In this document: positions 7,360 to 14,943 of the stretch, piece after piece | Position numbering within the stretch: position 1 is the stretch's first letter | Layout of the letters: each line of letters starts with the position of its first letter | Assembly (NCBI GenBank): GCA_937863205.1 | Contig: CALMGA010000309.1 | Location: forward strand, 1,100 to 18,183 | Length of the DNA stretch: 17,084 bases | Direction of reading: 5' to 3' | From: an uncultured Beijerinckiaceae bacterium | GTDB lineage: Bacteria; Pseudomonadota; Alphaproteobacteria; Rhizobiales; Beijerinckiaceae | Notes under the pieces: generated by a model | What the model was told of the DNA's origin: nothing | The model's database searches: none | The model's input: only the letters and a program-made list of their open reading frames with translations | Translations under genes and position numbers: made by a program

Positions 7360-7408
7360 GCGCTTCCTCTATAGGTCATAGGGCGCACCAATCCTCGCGA
7401 GGGCCGCG

Positions 7409-9070
7409 ATGCTCGACAGGATCACCAATGGGATGACACCGCGAGCCGTGGGCGCGCATGCGACTCTGGCCGACATCGCCGCGCGTTTTCCCCGCAAGCC
7501 GGCGGTGGACTTCATGGGGCGGCGCTGGAGCTATGGCGAGATCGGCGTCCTGGTCGAGCGCGTCGCCGCCGGCCTGCAGAAGGCCGGCGTGGCGAAGGGC
7601 GACCGCGTCGGGCTGTGCCTGCCCAACACGCCCTACAGCGTGGTCGCCTATCATGCCGTGCTCAAGGCCGGGGCCGTGGTCGTCAACTACAACCCGCTCT
7701 ACGTCGAGCGCGAACTGGAGCATCAGATCCGCGACTCCGGCACGACCGCGATGTTCGCCATCGATCTCGCAGACATCCACGCCAAGGTCGCCGCCGCCTG
7801 CGCCAGGGCCGGGGTTCGCACCCTGGTCCTGTGCCGGCTCGCCGATGTGCTGCCGCGGGGCAAGGCCGCCCTGTATCGCCTGCTCAGGCGCAAGGCGCAG
7901 GCCCGGATGCCGGTTGTCGGCGGTGGCCTCGCCCACCTCGACTTCACGGCCCTCGCGGCGCCGGGGCAGCCGTTCCAGCCCGTGGCCACAGCCCCCGACG
8001 ACATCGCCGTCCTGCAATACACCGGCGGCACCACCGGCACGCCCAAGGGCGCGATGCTGACCCACGCCAACATCCTCGCCAACACCGAGCAATGCGTCGC
8101 CTTCGACCCGACGCGGCAGCCCGGCGAGGAACGGGTGCTGGGCGTGCTGCCGCTGTTCCACGTGTTCGCGATGACGGTGGTGATGAACTACGCCGTGCGC
8201 ATGGCGGCGGAGATGGTGCTGCTGCCGCGCTACGACCTCGCCGCGACGCTGAAGGCGCTGCTGCGCACCAGGGCGACCGTGTTCCCGGCGGTGCCGACCA
8301 TCTACGGCGCCATCGCCAACCTCGCCGAGGCGGAGAAGCGCGACCTGTCCTTCGTCCGCCTGTGCATCTCCGGCGGGGCTCCGCTGCCCCAGGAGGTCGG
8401 CTCGCTGTTCCAACGCGTCACCGGCGCCCGGCTTGTGGAAGGCTATGGCCTCACCGAAGCGTCCCCGGTGGTGGCCTGCAACCCCGTCCGAGGCACGGCC
8501 AAGGTCGGGTCGATCGGCCTGCCGCTGGCCGATACGGTGATCGAGATCCGCGATCCCGTGACGCGCGAGCTGATGCCCACCGGTGCCAGGGGCGAACTGG
8601 TGATCCGCGGCCCGCAGGTGATGCGCGGCTATTGGAACAAGCCCGACGACACCGCCGCCGTGCTCGACGCGCACGGGCTGCGCACCGGGGACATCGGCCT
8701 CAAGGACGAGGACGGCTACCTTTTCATCGTCGACCGCATCAAGGACGTCATCCTGTCGGGCGGCTACAACGTTTACCCCCGCACCATCGAGGACGCGCTC
8801 CACCGGCACCCCGACGTGCGCGAGGCGGTGGCCATCGGCATTCCCGACGCCTATCGCGGCCAGTCGGCCAAGGCCTTCGTGGTGCTGCGCGAGGGCAGCG
8901 CGACCACCGCGCCCGACCTCGACCGCTTCCTCCACGATCATCTGTCGAAGATCGAGCGCCCCAAGCTGATCGAGATCCGCACCGTTCTGCCCAAGACGGC
9001 AGTCGGCAAGATTTCGCGCAAGGACATCCTCGCCGAGGAGGCCGAGCGCGCCCGGCGGGCGGCGGCATGA
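7409..9070 (+). CDS. fadD: long-chain fatty acid-CoA ligase (AMP-forming)
   Basis: An acyl-CoA synthetase of 553 residues in the ANL superfamily. It activates fatty acids with ATP and CoA via an acyl-adenylate, the entry step of beta-oxidation. Motifs in order: the P-loop YTGGTTGTPKGAMLTH (204-219), LPLFHVF (247-253), YGLTEASP (346-353), the Asp of RTGDIG (425-430), hinge DRIKDVILSGGYNVYP (442-457), and the C-terminal catalytic Lys534 in LPKTAVGKISRKD. All expected residues are present. ATG 7409 has GAGGG about 7 nt upstream. It is the first gene of the plus-strand operon, and its stop overlaps the start of the MerR gene (ATGA). Long-chain preference is inferred from similarity and context; medium-chain or aryl acids are not excluded. 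Confidence 0.93.
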   Translation: MLDRITNGMTPRAVGAHATLADIAARFPRKPAVDFMGRRWSYGEIGVLVERVAAGLQKAGVAKGDRVGLCLPNTPYSVVAYHAVLKAGAVVVNYNPLYVERELEHQIRDSGTTAMFAIDLADIHAKVAAACARAGVRTLVLCRLADVLPRGKAALYRLLRRKAQARMPVVGGGLAHLDFTALAAPGQPFQPVATAPDDIAVLQYTGGTTGTPKGAMLTHANILANTEQCVAFDPTRQPGEERVLGVLPLFHVFAMTVVMNYAVRMAAEMVLLPRYDLAATLKALLRTRATVFPAVPTIYGAIANLAEAEKRDLSFVRLCISGGAPLPQEVGSLFQRVTGARLVEGYGLTEASPVVACNPVRGTAKVGSIGLPLADTVIEIRDPVTRELMPTGARGELVIRGPQVMRGYWNKPDDTAAVLDAHGLRTGDIGLKDEDGYLFIVDRIKDVILSGGYNVYPRTIEDALHRHPDVREAVAIGIPDAYRGQSAKAFVVLREGSATTAPDLDRFLHDHLSKIERPKLIEIRTVLPKTAVGKISRKDILAEEAERARRAAA

Positions 9071-9564
9071 CGATCGTTCTCGACGCTGGCCTCAACGCCG
9101 GCAATCTCAACGCCGGCAATCTCGACGCCGGCAAGCCGGCGTCCGAGGGTCGCCTGCCTCGCGAGGAGGCGGAGCGGCTGCTGTCGGTGAGCGATCTGGC
9201 GGGAGAGCTCGGCATCACCGCCCGCACCCTGCGCTTCTACGAGGACCAGGACCTTATCTCGCCGCGCCGGGTGGCGAGCGCGCGGGTGTATTCCAACCGC
9301 GAGCGGGCGCGCATGATCCTGATCCTGCGCGGCAAGACGCTCGGCTTCTCCATCCGCGAGATCAAGGATTATCTCGATCTCTACGACGCCGATCCCCGGC
9401 ATGAGACGCAGACCCGTGCCCTTCTCGCCAAGATCGGGCAGCGCCGCCGCCTGCTGGAAGAACAGCGCGGCGCCATCGAGCAGGCCCTGGCCGGTCTCGC
9501 CGACCTCGAACGCGACGCCCGCGCCCTTCTCGACGGTTCGGGTGGGGAACACGATCCATCCTGA
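9067..9564 (+). CDS. MerR-family transcriptional regulator, LiuR-like
   Basis: A 165-residue MerR-family DNA-binding protein. The winged helix-turn-helix runs from about residue 39 to 105: LSVSDLAGELGITARTLRFY (39-58), EDQDLISPRR, YSNRERARM, LRGKTLGFSIREIKDYLDLYD (88-107). A dimerising coiled coil follows (about 112-155). There are no Cys residues, so it is not a metal or redox sensor of the MerR/SoxR type. The LRGKxLGFSIxEI segment is typical of the LiuR-like group that controls acyl-CoA catabolism, where CoA intermediates are thought to act as ligands. The overlap with the ligase stop supports the ATG at 9067. The first 35 residues are unusual, with near-repeats of LNAGN before the domain. 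It probably controls its own operon and etfBA through the 7344 site. Confidence 0.9.
   Translation: MTIVLDAGLNAGNLNAGNLDAGKPASEGRLPREEAERLLSVSDLAGELGITARTLRFYEDQDLISPRRVASARVYSNRERARMILILRGKTLGFSIREIKDYLDLYDADPRHETQTRALLAKIGQRRRLLEEQRGAIEQALAGLADLERDARALLDGSGGEHDPS
9079..9135 (+). repeat. in-frame 15-bp tandem repeat in the regulator's N-terminus
   Basis: Two identical 15-bp units CTCAACGCCGGCAAT (9091-9105, 9106-9120) are followed by a near copy CTCGACGCCGGCAAG (9121-9135) and preceded by a 12-bp partial copy, CTCGACGCTGGC (9079-9090). The units encode L-N/D-A-G-N/K. They lie between the start codon and the helix-turn-helix domain, so copy number changes would keep the frame. Confidence 0.9.
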
Positions 9565-9616
9565 CCCTCGATACCGTGCCGCCGGCCCGGCCGCGCATCA
9601 TTCCAAGGAGGTTTCC

Positions 9617-10753
9617 ATGAAGAGCATCGTCATCGCCGGCTACGCCCGCTCGCCTTTCACCCTGGCCAAAAAGGGCGCGCTCACCCGCGTGCGGCCCGAC
9701 GATCTCGTCGCCGACGTGGTGCGCGCCCTGGTGCAGCGCACCGGCATCGACCCCGCCGAGATCGAGGACCTGATCCTGGGCTGCGCCTTTCCCGAGGGCG
9801 AGCAGGGCCTCAACATGGCCCGCCTCGTCGCCCTGCAGGCCGACCTGCCGCTGTCGGTGGGCGGCGCCACGGTGAACCGCTTCTGCGGCTCGTCCATGCA
9901 CGCCATCCACATCGCCGCCGGGCAGATCGGGCTCGGCGCCGGCGAGGCCTTCATCTGCGCCGGCGTGGAAAGCATGACCCGCGTGCCGATGGGCGGCTAC
10001 AACCCGATGCCCAATCCCGTGCTCGCCGCCAAGCGCCCCGGCGCCTACATCGGCATGGGCGAAACGGCGGAGAACGTCGCCCGCCGCTGGCAGATCACCC
10101 GCGCCGCGCAGGAAGAGCTGGCGCTGCGCTCGCACGCCCGCGCCCACGCGGCGCAAGCCGCCGGCCGCTTCACCGACGAGATCGTGCCCATCGCCACGAA
10201 GGCCGGCACGGTGGATGCCGACGGCTGCATCCGCCCCGACACCTCCAAGGAGGCGCTGGGCGGTCTCAAGCCGGCCTTCGACACGGACGGCTCGGTCACC
10301 GCCGGCACCTCTTCGCCGCTGACCGACGGCGCGGCGGCCGTGCTCGTGTGCTCGGAAGAGTTCGCGAGCCGGCACAACCTGCAGCCGCTGGCCCGCCTCG
10401 CGGCGGTGGCCGTGTCTGGCTGCGAGCCCGACATCATGGGCATCGGCCCGGTGCAGGCCTCGCGCAAGGCGCTGAAGCGGGCCGGCATCGCGATGAACCA
10501 GATCGACGTGGTCGAGCTGAACGAGGCTTTCGCCGCCCAGGCTCTGGCTTGCATGCGCGAACTCGGCATCCGCGACGAGACGCTGAACCTCGACGGCGGC
10601 GCCATCGCGCTCGGCCATCCCCTCGGCGCCACCGGGGCACGCATCACCGGCAAGGCGGCGAGCCTGCTCAAGCGCGAGAACGGGCGCTACGCGCTGGCGA
10701 CCCAGTGCATCGGCGGCGGCCAGGGCATCGCCACGGTTCTGGAGCGCATCTGA
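9617..10753 (+). CDS. fadA: acetyl-CoA acyltransferase (3-ketoacyl-CoA thiolase)
   Basis: A thiolase-superfamily enzyme of 378 residues that cleaves 3-ketoacyl-CoA with CoA to acetyl-CoA and a shortened acyl-CoA, the last step of a beta-oxidation turn. The nucleophile is Cys90 in NRFCGSSMHA, the His is His334 in GGAIALGHPLGATGAR, and the second acid/base Cys is Cys364 in ATQCIGGGQG. NEAFAAQ, which carries the conserved Asn, is also present. It lacks nothing expected. ATG 9617 is chosen because a perfect AAGGAGG lies 6 nt upstream; the frame is open further upstream through the MerR gene but is not protein-like there. It is 52 nt after the MerR gene, and its TGA overlaps the next start (TGATG). 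Context favours a degradative 3-ketoacyl-CoA thiolase over a biosynthetic acetoacetyl-CoA thiolase. Confidence 0.93.
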   Translation: MKSIVIAGYARSPFTLAKKGALTRVRPDDLVADVVRALVQRTGIDPAEIEDLILGCAFPEGEQGLNMARLVALQADLPLSVGGATVNRFCGSSMHAIHIAAGQIGLGAGEAFICAGVESMTRVPMGGYNPMPNPVLAAKRPGAYIGMGETAENVARRWQITRAAQEELALRSHARAHAAQAAGRFTDEIVPIATKAGTVDADGCIRPDTSKEALGGLKPAFDTDGSVTAGTSSPLTDGAAAVLVCSEEFASRHNLQPLARLAAVAVSGCEPDIMGIGPVQASRKALKRAGIAMNQIDVVELNEAFAAQALACMRELGIRDETLNLDGGAIALGHPLGATGARITGKAASLLKRENGRYALATQCIGGGQGIATVLERI

Positions 10754-13083
10754 TGGAAAGCGTCGGCAACATCAGAAAGGTCGCGGTGATCGGCTCGGGC
10801 GTGATGGGCTCGGGGATCGCCGCGCAGGTCGCCAACGCCGGCGTGCCGGTGCTGCTGCTCGACATCGTCGGCAAGGGTGCCGATCGCAGCTCGATCGCGC
10901 GCGGCGCCATCGACAGGATGGCGAAGACCGATCCCGCGCCGCTGATGGCGCCGAACAACGCCAAGCTGATCACCCCCGGCAACCTGGAGGACGATCTCGC
11001 GGCGGTGGCGGACTGCGACTGGATCGTCGAAGTCGTGCTGGAGCGCCTCGACGTGAAGCAGGACCTTTACCGCAAGCTCGACGCCGTGCGCCGTCCCGGC
11101 ACGCCGGTGTCGTCCAACACCTCGACGATCCCGCTGGCCTCGCTGACATCAGGCCTGCCCGAGGGCTTCGCCAAGGACTTCCTCATCACCCACTTCTTCA
11201 ATCCGCCGCGCTACATGCGCCTGCTCGAAGTGGTCACCGGCCCGCAGACCGACCCGACCGTCGTTGAGCGCATCTCCGCCTTCGCCGACGTGGTGCTCGG
11301 CAAGAGCCTCGTCACCTGCAACGATTCGCCCGGCTTCATCGCCAACAGGCTCGGCGTGTACTGGCTGCAGCGCGGCGTCATCGATGCCATCGACGGCGGG
11401 CTGACCATCGAGGAGGCCGACGCGGTGATGGGCCGTCCGTTCGGCATCCCCAAGACCGGCGTGTTCGGCCTCATTGACCTCGTCGGCCTCGACCTGATGC
11501 CGCACATCAACGCCAGCCTCGGCGGCCTGCTGCCGAAGACCGACGCCTTCCACAGGACGGTGCGCGACCTGCCCTTCCTCACCAAGATGATCGCGGACGG
11601 CTACACCGGTCGCAAGGGCAAGGGCGGCTTCTACCGCATGAACAAGGCCAACGGGGCCAAGCTCAAGGAAGCGCTCGACCTCGGCTCGGGCACCTACGGC
11701 GCGGCCGGCATCAAGCAGGTCGAGGACTTGAAGGGGGTGGAAAAGGACCTGCGCCGCTTGATGTCCGGCAATTCCAACCTGAGCCGCTACGCCTGGGCGG
11801 TGATGGGGCAGACGCTCGCCTACGCCGCGAGCCTGGTGCCGGAGGCGGTCGGCGACATCACCGGCATCGATGAGGCGATGCGGCTCGGCTACAACTGGAA
11901 GCAGGGTCCCTTCGAGCTGATCGACAAGGTCGGCGCGGGCTGGCTCGCCGAGCGCCTCCGGGCCGAGGGCCACGAGGTGCCGGCGCTTTTGCAGCAGGTC
12001 GGCTCCGGCACCTTCTACCGCGTCGAGAACGGCCGCCGGCAGTTCTTCGGCCTCGACGGGCACTACCACGACTTGGTGCGCCCGGACGGCGTGCTGCTGC
12101 TCGAAGACATCAAGCTGGCGTCCAAGCCGCTGCTCAAGAACGGCTCGGCGGCGGTGTGGGACCTCGGCGACGGCGTCGCCTGCTTCGAGTTCACGAGCAA
12201 GAGCAACGCGCTCGACGAGCAGATCATGGACCTGCTCGGCAAGACGATCCGGCTGGTGAAGGAGCGCTTCAAGGGCCTCGTCGTCTACAACGAGGGCGGC
12301 AACTTCTCCGTCGGCGCCAACATCGGCCTCGCCCTGTTCGCCGCCAACATCGCCGCCTGGAGCGAGATCGAGAAGCTGATCTTCGCCGGGCAGTCCACCT
12401 ATCAGCAGCTCAAGTACGCGCCCTTCCCGGTGGTGTCGGCGCCCAGCGGCATGGCGCTCGGCGGCGGCTGCGAGATCCTGCTGCATTCCGACGCCGTGCA
12501 GGCCCACGCCGAACTCTACGCCGGGCTGGTCGAGTGCGGCGTCGGTTTGATCCCGGGGTGGGGCGGCTGCAAGGAGATGCTGGTGCGCTTCGCCACCGAC
12601 CCGAAGATGCCGCGCGGGCCGATGCCGCCGGTGGCCAAGGTGTTCGAGATGGTGTCCACCGCAACCGTCTCGAAGTCGGCGGCGCAGGCCCGCGACATGA
12701 AGATCCTGCGCGACGGCGACGCCGTAACCATGAACCGCTATCGTCTTCTCGCCGATGCCAAGGCGAAGGCGCTGGCGCTGGCCGTCGACTACAAGCCGCC
12801 CGAGCAGAAGACGATCCGCCTGCCCGGCGCCGCCGGCCGCGTCGCCCTCAACGGGGCGGCGGCCGACTTCCACAAGCGCGGCATCGCCACCGACCACGAC
12901 GTCACCGTCGCCGCCGGCCTCGCCGAGGTGCTCAGCGGCGGCGCGGCCGATCCGATCGACGACCTCGCCGAGGGCGACCTGCTCGCCCTCGAACGCTCGG
13001 TCTTCCTGCGCCTGATGAAGACGCCCGCGACGCTGGCGCGCATCGAGCACACCCTGGAAACCGGCAAGCCGCTGCGCAACTGA
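10753..13083 (+). CDS. fused 3-hydroxyacyl-CoA dehydrogenase / enoyl-CoA hydratase
   Basis: A bifunctional beta-oxidation enzyme of 776 residues. The dehydrogenase is N-terminal and the hydratase C-terminal, as in Bacillus FadN and the reverse of E. coli FadB. The Rossmann NAD site is VAVIGSGVMGSGIA (10-23), followed by SSNTSTIPL (120-128), catalytic His147 in THFFNPPRYM with Glu159, and NDSPGFIANRLG (190-201). A second dehydrogenase-type helical domain follows to about 400. The crotonase part runs from about 470, with NFSVGANIG (517-525), GMALGGGCE (566-574) and Glu594 in LVECGVGLIPGWGG as probable catalytic Glu; the other Glu, usual in hydratases, is Glu574. It catalyses hydration of trans-2-enoyl-CoA and NAD-dependent oxidation to 3-ketoacyl-CoA. 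Its ATG overlaps the thiolase stop. Confidence 0.94.
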   Translation: MESVGNIRKVAVIGSGVMGSGIAAQVANAGVPVLLLDIVGKGADRSSIARGAIDRMAKTDPAPLMAPNNAKLITPGNLEDDLAAVADCDWIVEVVLERLDVKQDLYRKLDAVRRPGTPVSSNTSTIPLASLTSGLPEGFAKDFLITHFFNPPRYMRLLEVVTGPQTDPTVVERISAFADVVLGKSLVTCNDSPGFIANRLGVYWLQRGVIDAIDGGLTIEEADAVMGRPFGIPKTGVFGLIDLVGLDLMPHINASLGGLLPKTDAFHRTVRDLPFLTKMIADGYTGRKGKGGFYRMNKANGAKLKEALDLGSGTYGAAGIKQVEDLKGVEKDLRRLMSGNSNLSRYAWAVMGQTLAYAASLVPEAVGDITGIDEAMRLGYNWKQGPFELIDKVGAGWLAERLRAEGHEVPALLQQVGSGTFYRVENGRRQFFGLDGHYHDLVRPDGVLLLEDIKLASKPLLKNGSAAVWDLGDGVACFEFTSKSNALDEQIMDLLGKTIRLVKERFKGLVVYNEGGNFSVGANIGLALFAANIAAWSEIEKLIFAGQSTYQQLKYAPFPVVSAPSGMALGGGCEILLHSDAVQAHAELYAGLVECGVGLIPGWGGCKEMLVRFATDPKMPRGPMPPVAKVFEMVSTATVSKSAAQARDMKILRDGDAVTMNRYRLLADAKAKALALAVDYKPPEQKTIRLPGAAGRVALNGAAADFHKRGIATDHDVTVAAGLAEVLSGGAADPIDDLAEGDLLALERSVFLRLMKTPATLARIEHTLETGKPLRN

Positions 13084-13118
13084 GCTCCACGCTCGCCCGA
13101 CCACGCTGGAGGACATTC

Positions 13119-14921
13119 ATGCAAGTCTACAAGGCCCCCATCCGCGACATGCGCTTCGTGATGGGCGAGATGCACGACATGGCCGAGTTCGAACGCCTGG
13201 GCTTCGCCGACTGCAACGAAGAGCTGGTCGATACCATCCTGGAGGAGGCGGCGAAGTTCTGCGAAGAAGTGCTGCTGCCGCTCAATGCGCCCGGCGACGT
13301 CGAGGGCTGCGCCCTTGAGAACGGGGTCGTGCGCACGCCCAAGGGCTTCCCCGAAGCCTACGCCAAGTTCCGCGACGCCGGCTGGACGGCGATCAACGCC
13401 GATCCGGCCTACGGCGGGCAGGGCCTGCCCGAAAGCCTGGGCAAGATGGTCGAGGAAATGACCTGCTCGGCCAACATGTCGTTCGGCCTCTATCCCGGCC
13501 TGACCCACGGCGCCTATGTCGCCCTGAAGGCGCACGCCTCCGACGAGCTGAAGGACCGCTACCTACCCAAGATGGTCAGCGGCGAATGGGCCGGCACCAT
13601 GTGCCTCACCGAGGCGCATTGCGGCACCGACCTCGGCCTGCTGCGCACCAAGGCCGTGCCGGCCGACGACGGCAGCTACGCCGTTTCCGGCTCGAAGATT
13701 TTCATCTCGTCGGGCGACCACGATCTCACGAGCAACATCATCCACCTCGTGCTGGCGCGGCTTCCCGACGCGCCGGCGGGCGTCAAGGGCATCAGCCTGT
13801 TCCTGGTGCCCAAGCTCGTGCCGGGCGCCGACGGCCGCCCCGGCACCCGCAACGGCGTCGACTGCGTCGGCATCGAGCACAAGATGGGCATGAAGGCCTC
13901 GGCCACCTGCCAGATCAACTTCAACGCGTCCAAGGGCTGGCTCGTCGGCAAGCCGCACAAGGGCATGCAGGCGATGTTCGCGATGATGAATTCGGAGCGC
14001 CTGTCGGTCGGCATCCAGGGCCTCGGCGTCTCGGAAATCGCCTACCAGTCGGCGGTAGCCTACGCCAAGGAGCGGCTGCAGGGCCGTTCCCTCGCCGGCC
14101 CCAAGCACCCGGACAAGCCGGCCGACCCGATCATCGTGCATCCCGACGTGCGCCGCAGCCTGATGCGGATGCGCGCCGACACCGAAGGCTGCCGCGCGCT
14201 CTCCGGCTGGGTCGCCCGCGCCCTCGACCGACTCGACCATGCCGCCGATCCCGCCGCCAAGCGGGAGGCGGAGGACTTTTGCGCCCTGATGACGCCGGTG
14301 GTGAAGGCTTTGTTCACCGATCTCGCCTTCGAGAACGCCAGCCGCGGCGTGCAGGTCTACGGCGGCCACGGCTTCATCCGCGACCACGGCGTGGAGCAGT
14401 TCGTCCGTGATTCGCGCATCGCGATGATCTACGAGGGAACCAACGGCATCCAGGCGCTCGACCTCGTCGGCCGCAAGCTGCCGGCGCACACCGGCCGCTA
14501 TCTCCGCACCTTCTTCCATCCCGTGTCGGCCTTCATCGAGGCCAACACGAACGATCCCGCGATCGGCGAGCAGGTGAAAGCCCTCGCCAAGGCGTTCGGC
14601 GCCCTGCAGCTCGCCACCGCCACGGTTGCCCAGAGAAGCCTGCGCGATCCCGAGGAGGCCGGCGCGGCGGCGAGCGACTACCTCCGCCTGTTCGGCACCG
14701 TGGCGCTGGCCTACACCTGGGCCCAGGCGGCCAAAATCTCTCATGGCAAGCTCAAGGATGCGAAGCTGCCGGCGGCCAACCGCGACGCCTCGTTCTACAA
14801 GGCCAAGCTCGCCACCGCGCAGTACTTCTTCGACCGCATCCTGCCGGAAACCGCCGCCTCCTTCGCCGCGATCAAGGCCGGCAAGGCGTCGATGATGGCG
14901 TTGGAAGACGGGCTGTTCTGA
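13119..14921 (+). CDS. acyl-CoA dehydrogenase with C-terminal extension
   Basis: An FAD-dependent acyl-CoA dehydrogenase of 600 residues, which introduces the trans-2 double bond and reduces ETF. The N-terminal helical domain runs to about 155. MCLTEAHCGTDLG (161-173) and the beta domain with ISSGDHDL contact FAD and substrate. The C-terminal helical domain contains the FAD/dimer segment GVQVYGGHGFIRDHGVEQ and the catalytic base Glu439 in IYEGTNGIQALDL. A further 120-130 residues form the extra helical domain seen in long acyl-CoA dehydrogenases, including DmdC-type and some long-chain enzymes. ATG 13119 has GGAGG 6 nt upstream, 35 nt after the fusion gene. The operon setting favours a fatty-acyl substrate over methylmercaptopropionyl-CoA. 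Its stop is 8 nt from the end of the converging mdcH. Confidence 0.94.
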   Translation: MQVYKAPIRDMRFVMGEMHDMAEFERLGFADCNEELVDTILEEAAKFCEEVLLPLNAPGDVEGCALENGVVRTPKGFPEAYAKFRDAGWTAINADPAYGGQGLPESLGKMVEEMTCSANMSFGLYPGLTHGAYVALKAHASDELKDRYLPKMVSGEWAGTMCLTEAHCGTDLGLLRTKAVPADDGSYAVSGSKIFISSGDHDLTSNIIHLVLARLPDAPAGVKGISLFLVPKLVPGADGRPGTRNGVDCVGIEHKMGMKASATCQINFNASKGWLVGKPHKGMQAMFAMMNSERLSVGIQGLGVSEIAYQSAVAYAKERLQGRSLAGPKHPDKPADPIIVHPDVRRSLMRMRADTEGCRALSGWVARALDRLDHAADPAAKREAEDFCALMTPVVKALFTDLAFENASRGVQVYGGHGFIRDHGVEQFVRDSRIAMIYEGTNGIQALDLVGRKLPAHTGRYLRTFFHPVSAFIEANTNDPAIGEQVKALAKAFGALQLATATVAQRSLRDPEEAGAAASDYLRLFGTVALAYTWAQAAKISHGKLKDAKLPAANRDASFYKAKLATAQYFFDRILPETAASFAAIKAGKASMMALEDGLF

Positions 14922-14943
14922 GCGCGTCCTCAAGGACGGGCGC
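14922..14943. terminator. hairpin at the tail-to-tail junction
   Basis: GCGCGTCC-TCAA-GGAC-GG-GCGC can fold into an 8-bp stem with a 2-nt bulge. It begins right after the acyl-CoA dehydrogenase stop, and its loop contains the mdcH stop codon. It is the only plausible transcriptional boundary between the two converging operons, but it has no T-tract on either strand. Confidence 0.35.

Noticed and set aside
7376..8941. Minus-strand open frame of 521 codons opposite the acyl-CoA ligase
   Set aside because: An antisense shadow rich in Gly/His/Arg; the ligase on the plus strand is complete.
11149..13116. Minus-strand open frame of 655 codons opposite the fused dehydrogenase/hydratase gene
   Set aside because: Low-complexity composition and no recognisable motif, while the plus strand has full catalytic motifs.
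12156..13118. Plus-frame upstream extension of the acyl-CoA dehydrogenase
   Set aside because: The extension is an out-of-frame, Arg-rich translation of the preceding gene; the ATG at 13119 has GGAGG at the right distance.
13119..14921. Assignment of the acyl-CoA dehydrogenase as DmdC (DMSP demethylation pathway)
   Set aside because: Length and C-terminal domain would fit, but the operon has ligase, thiolase and hydroxyacyl-CoA dehydrogenase genes and no dmd partner.
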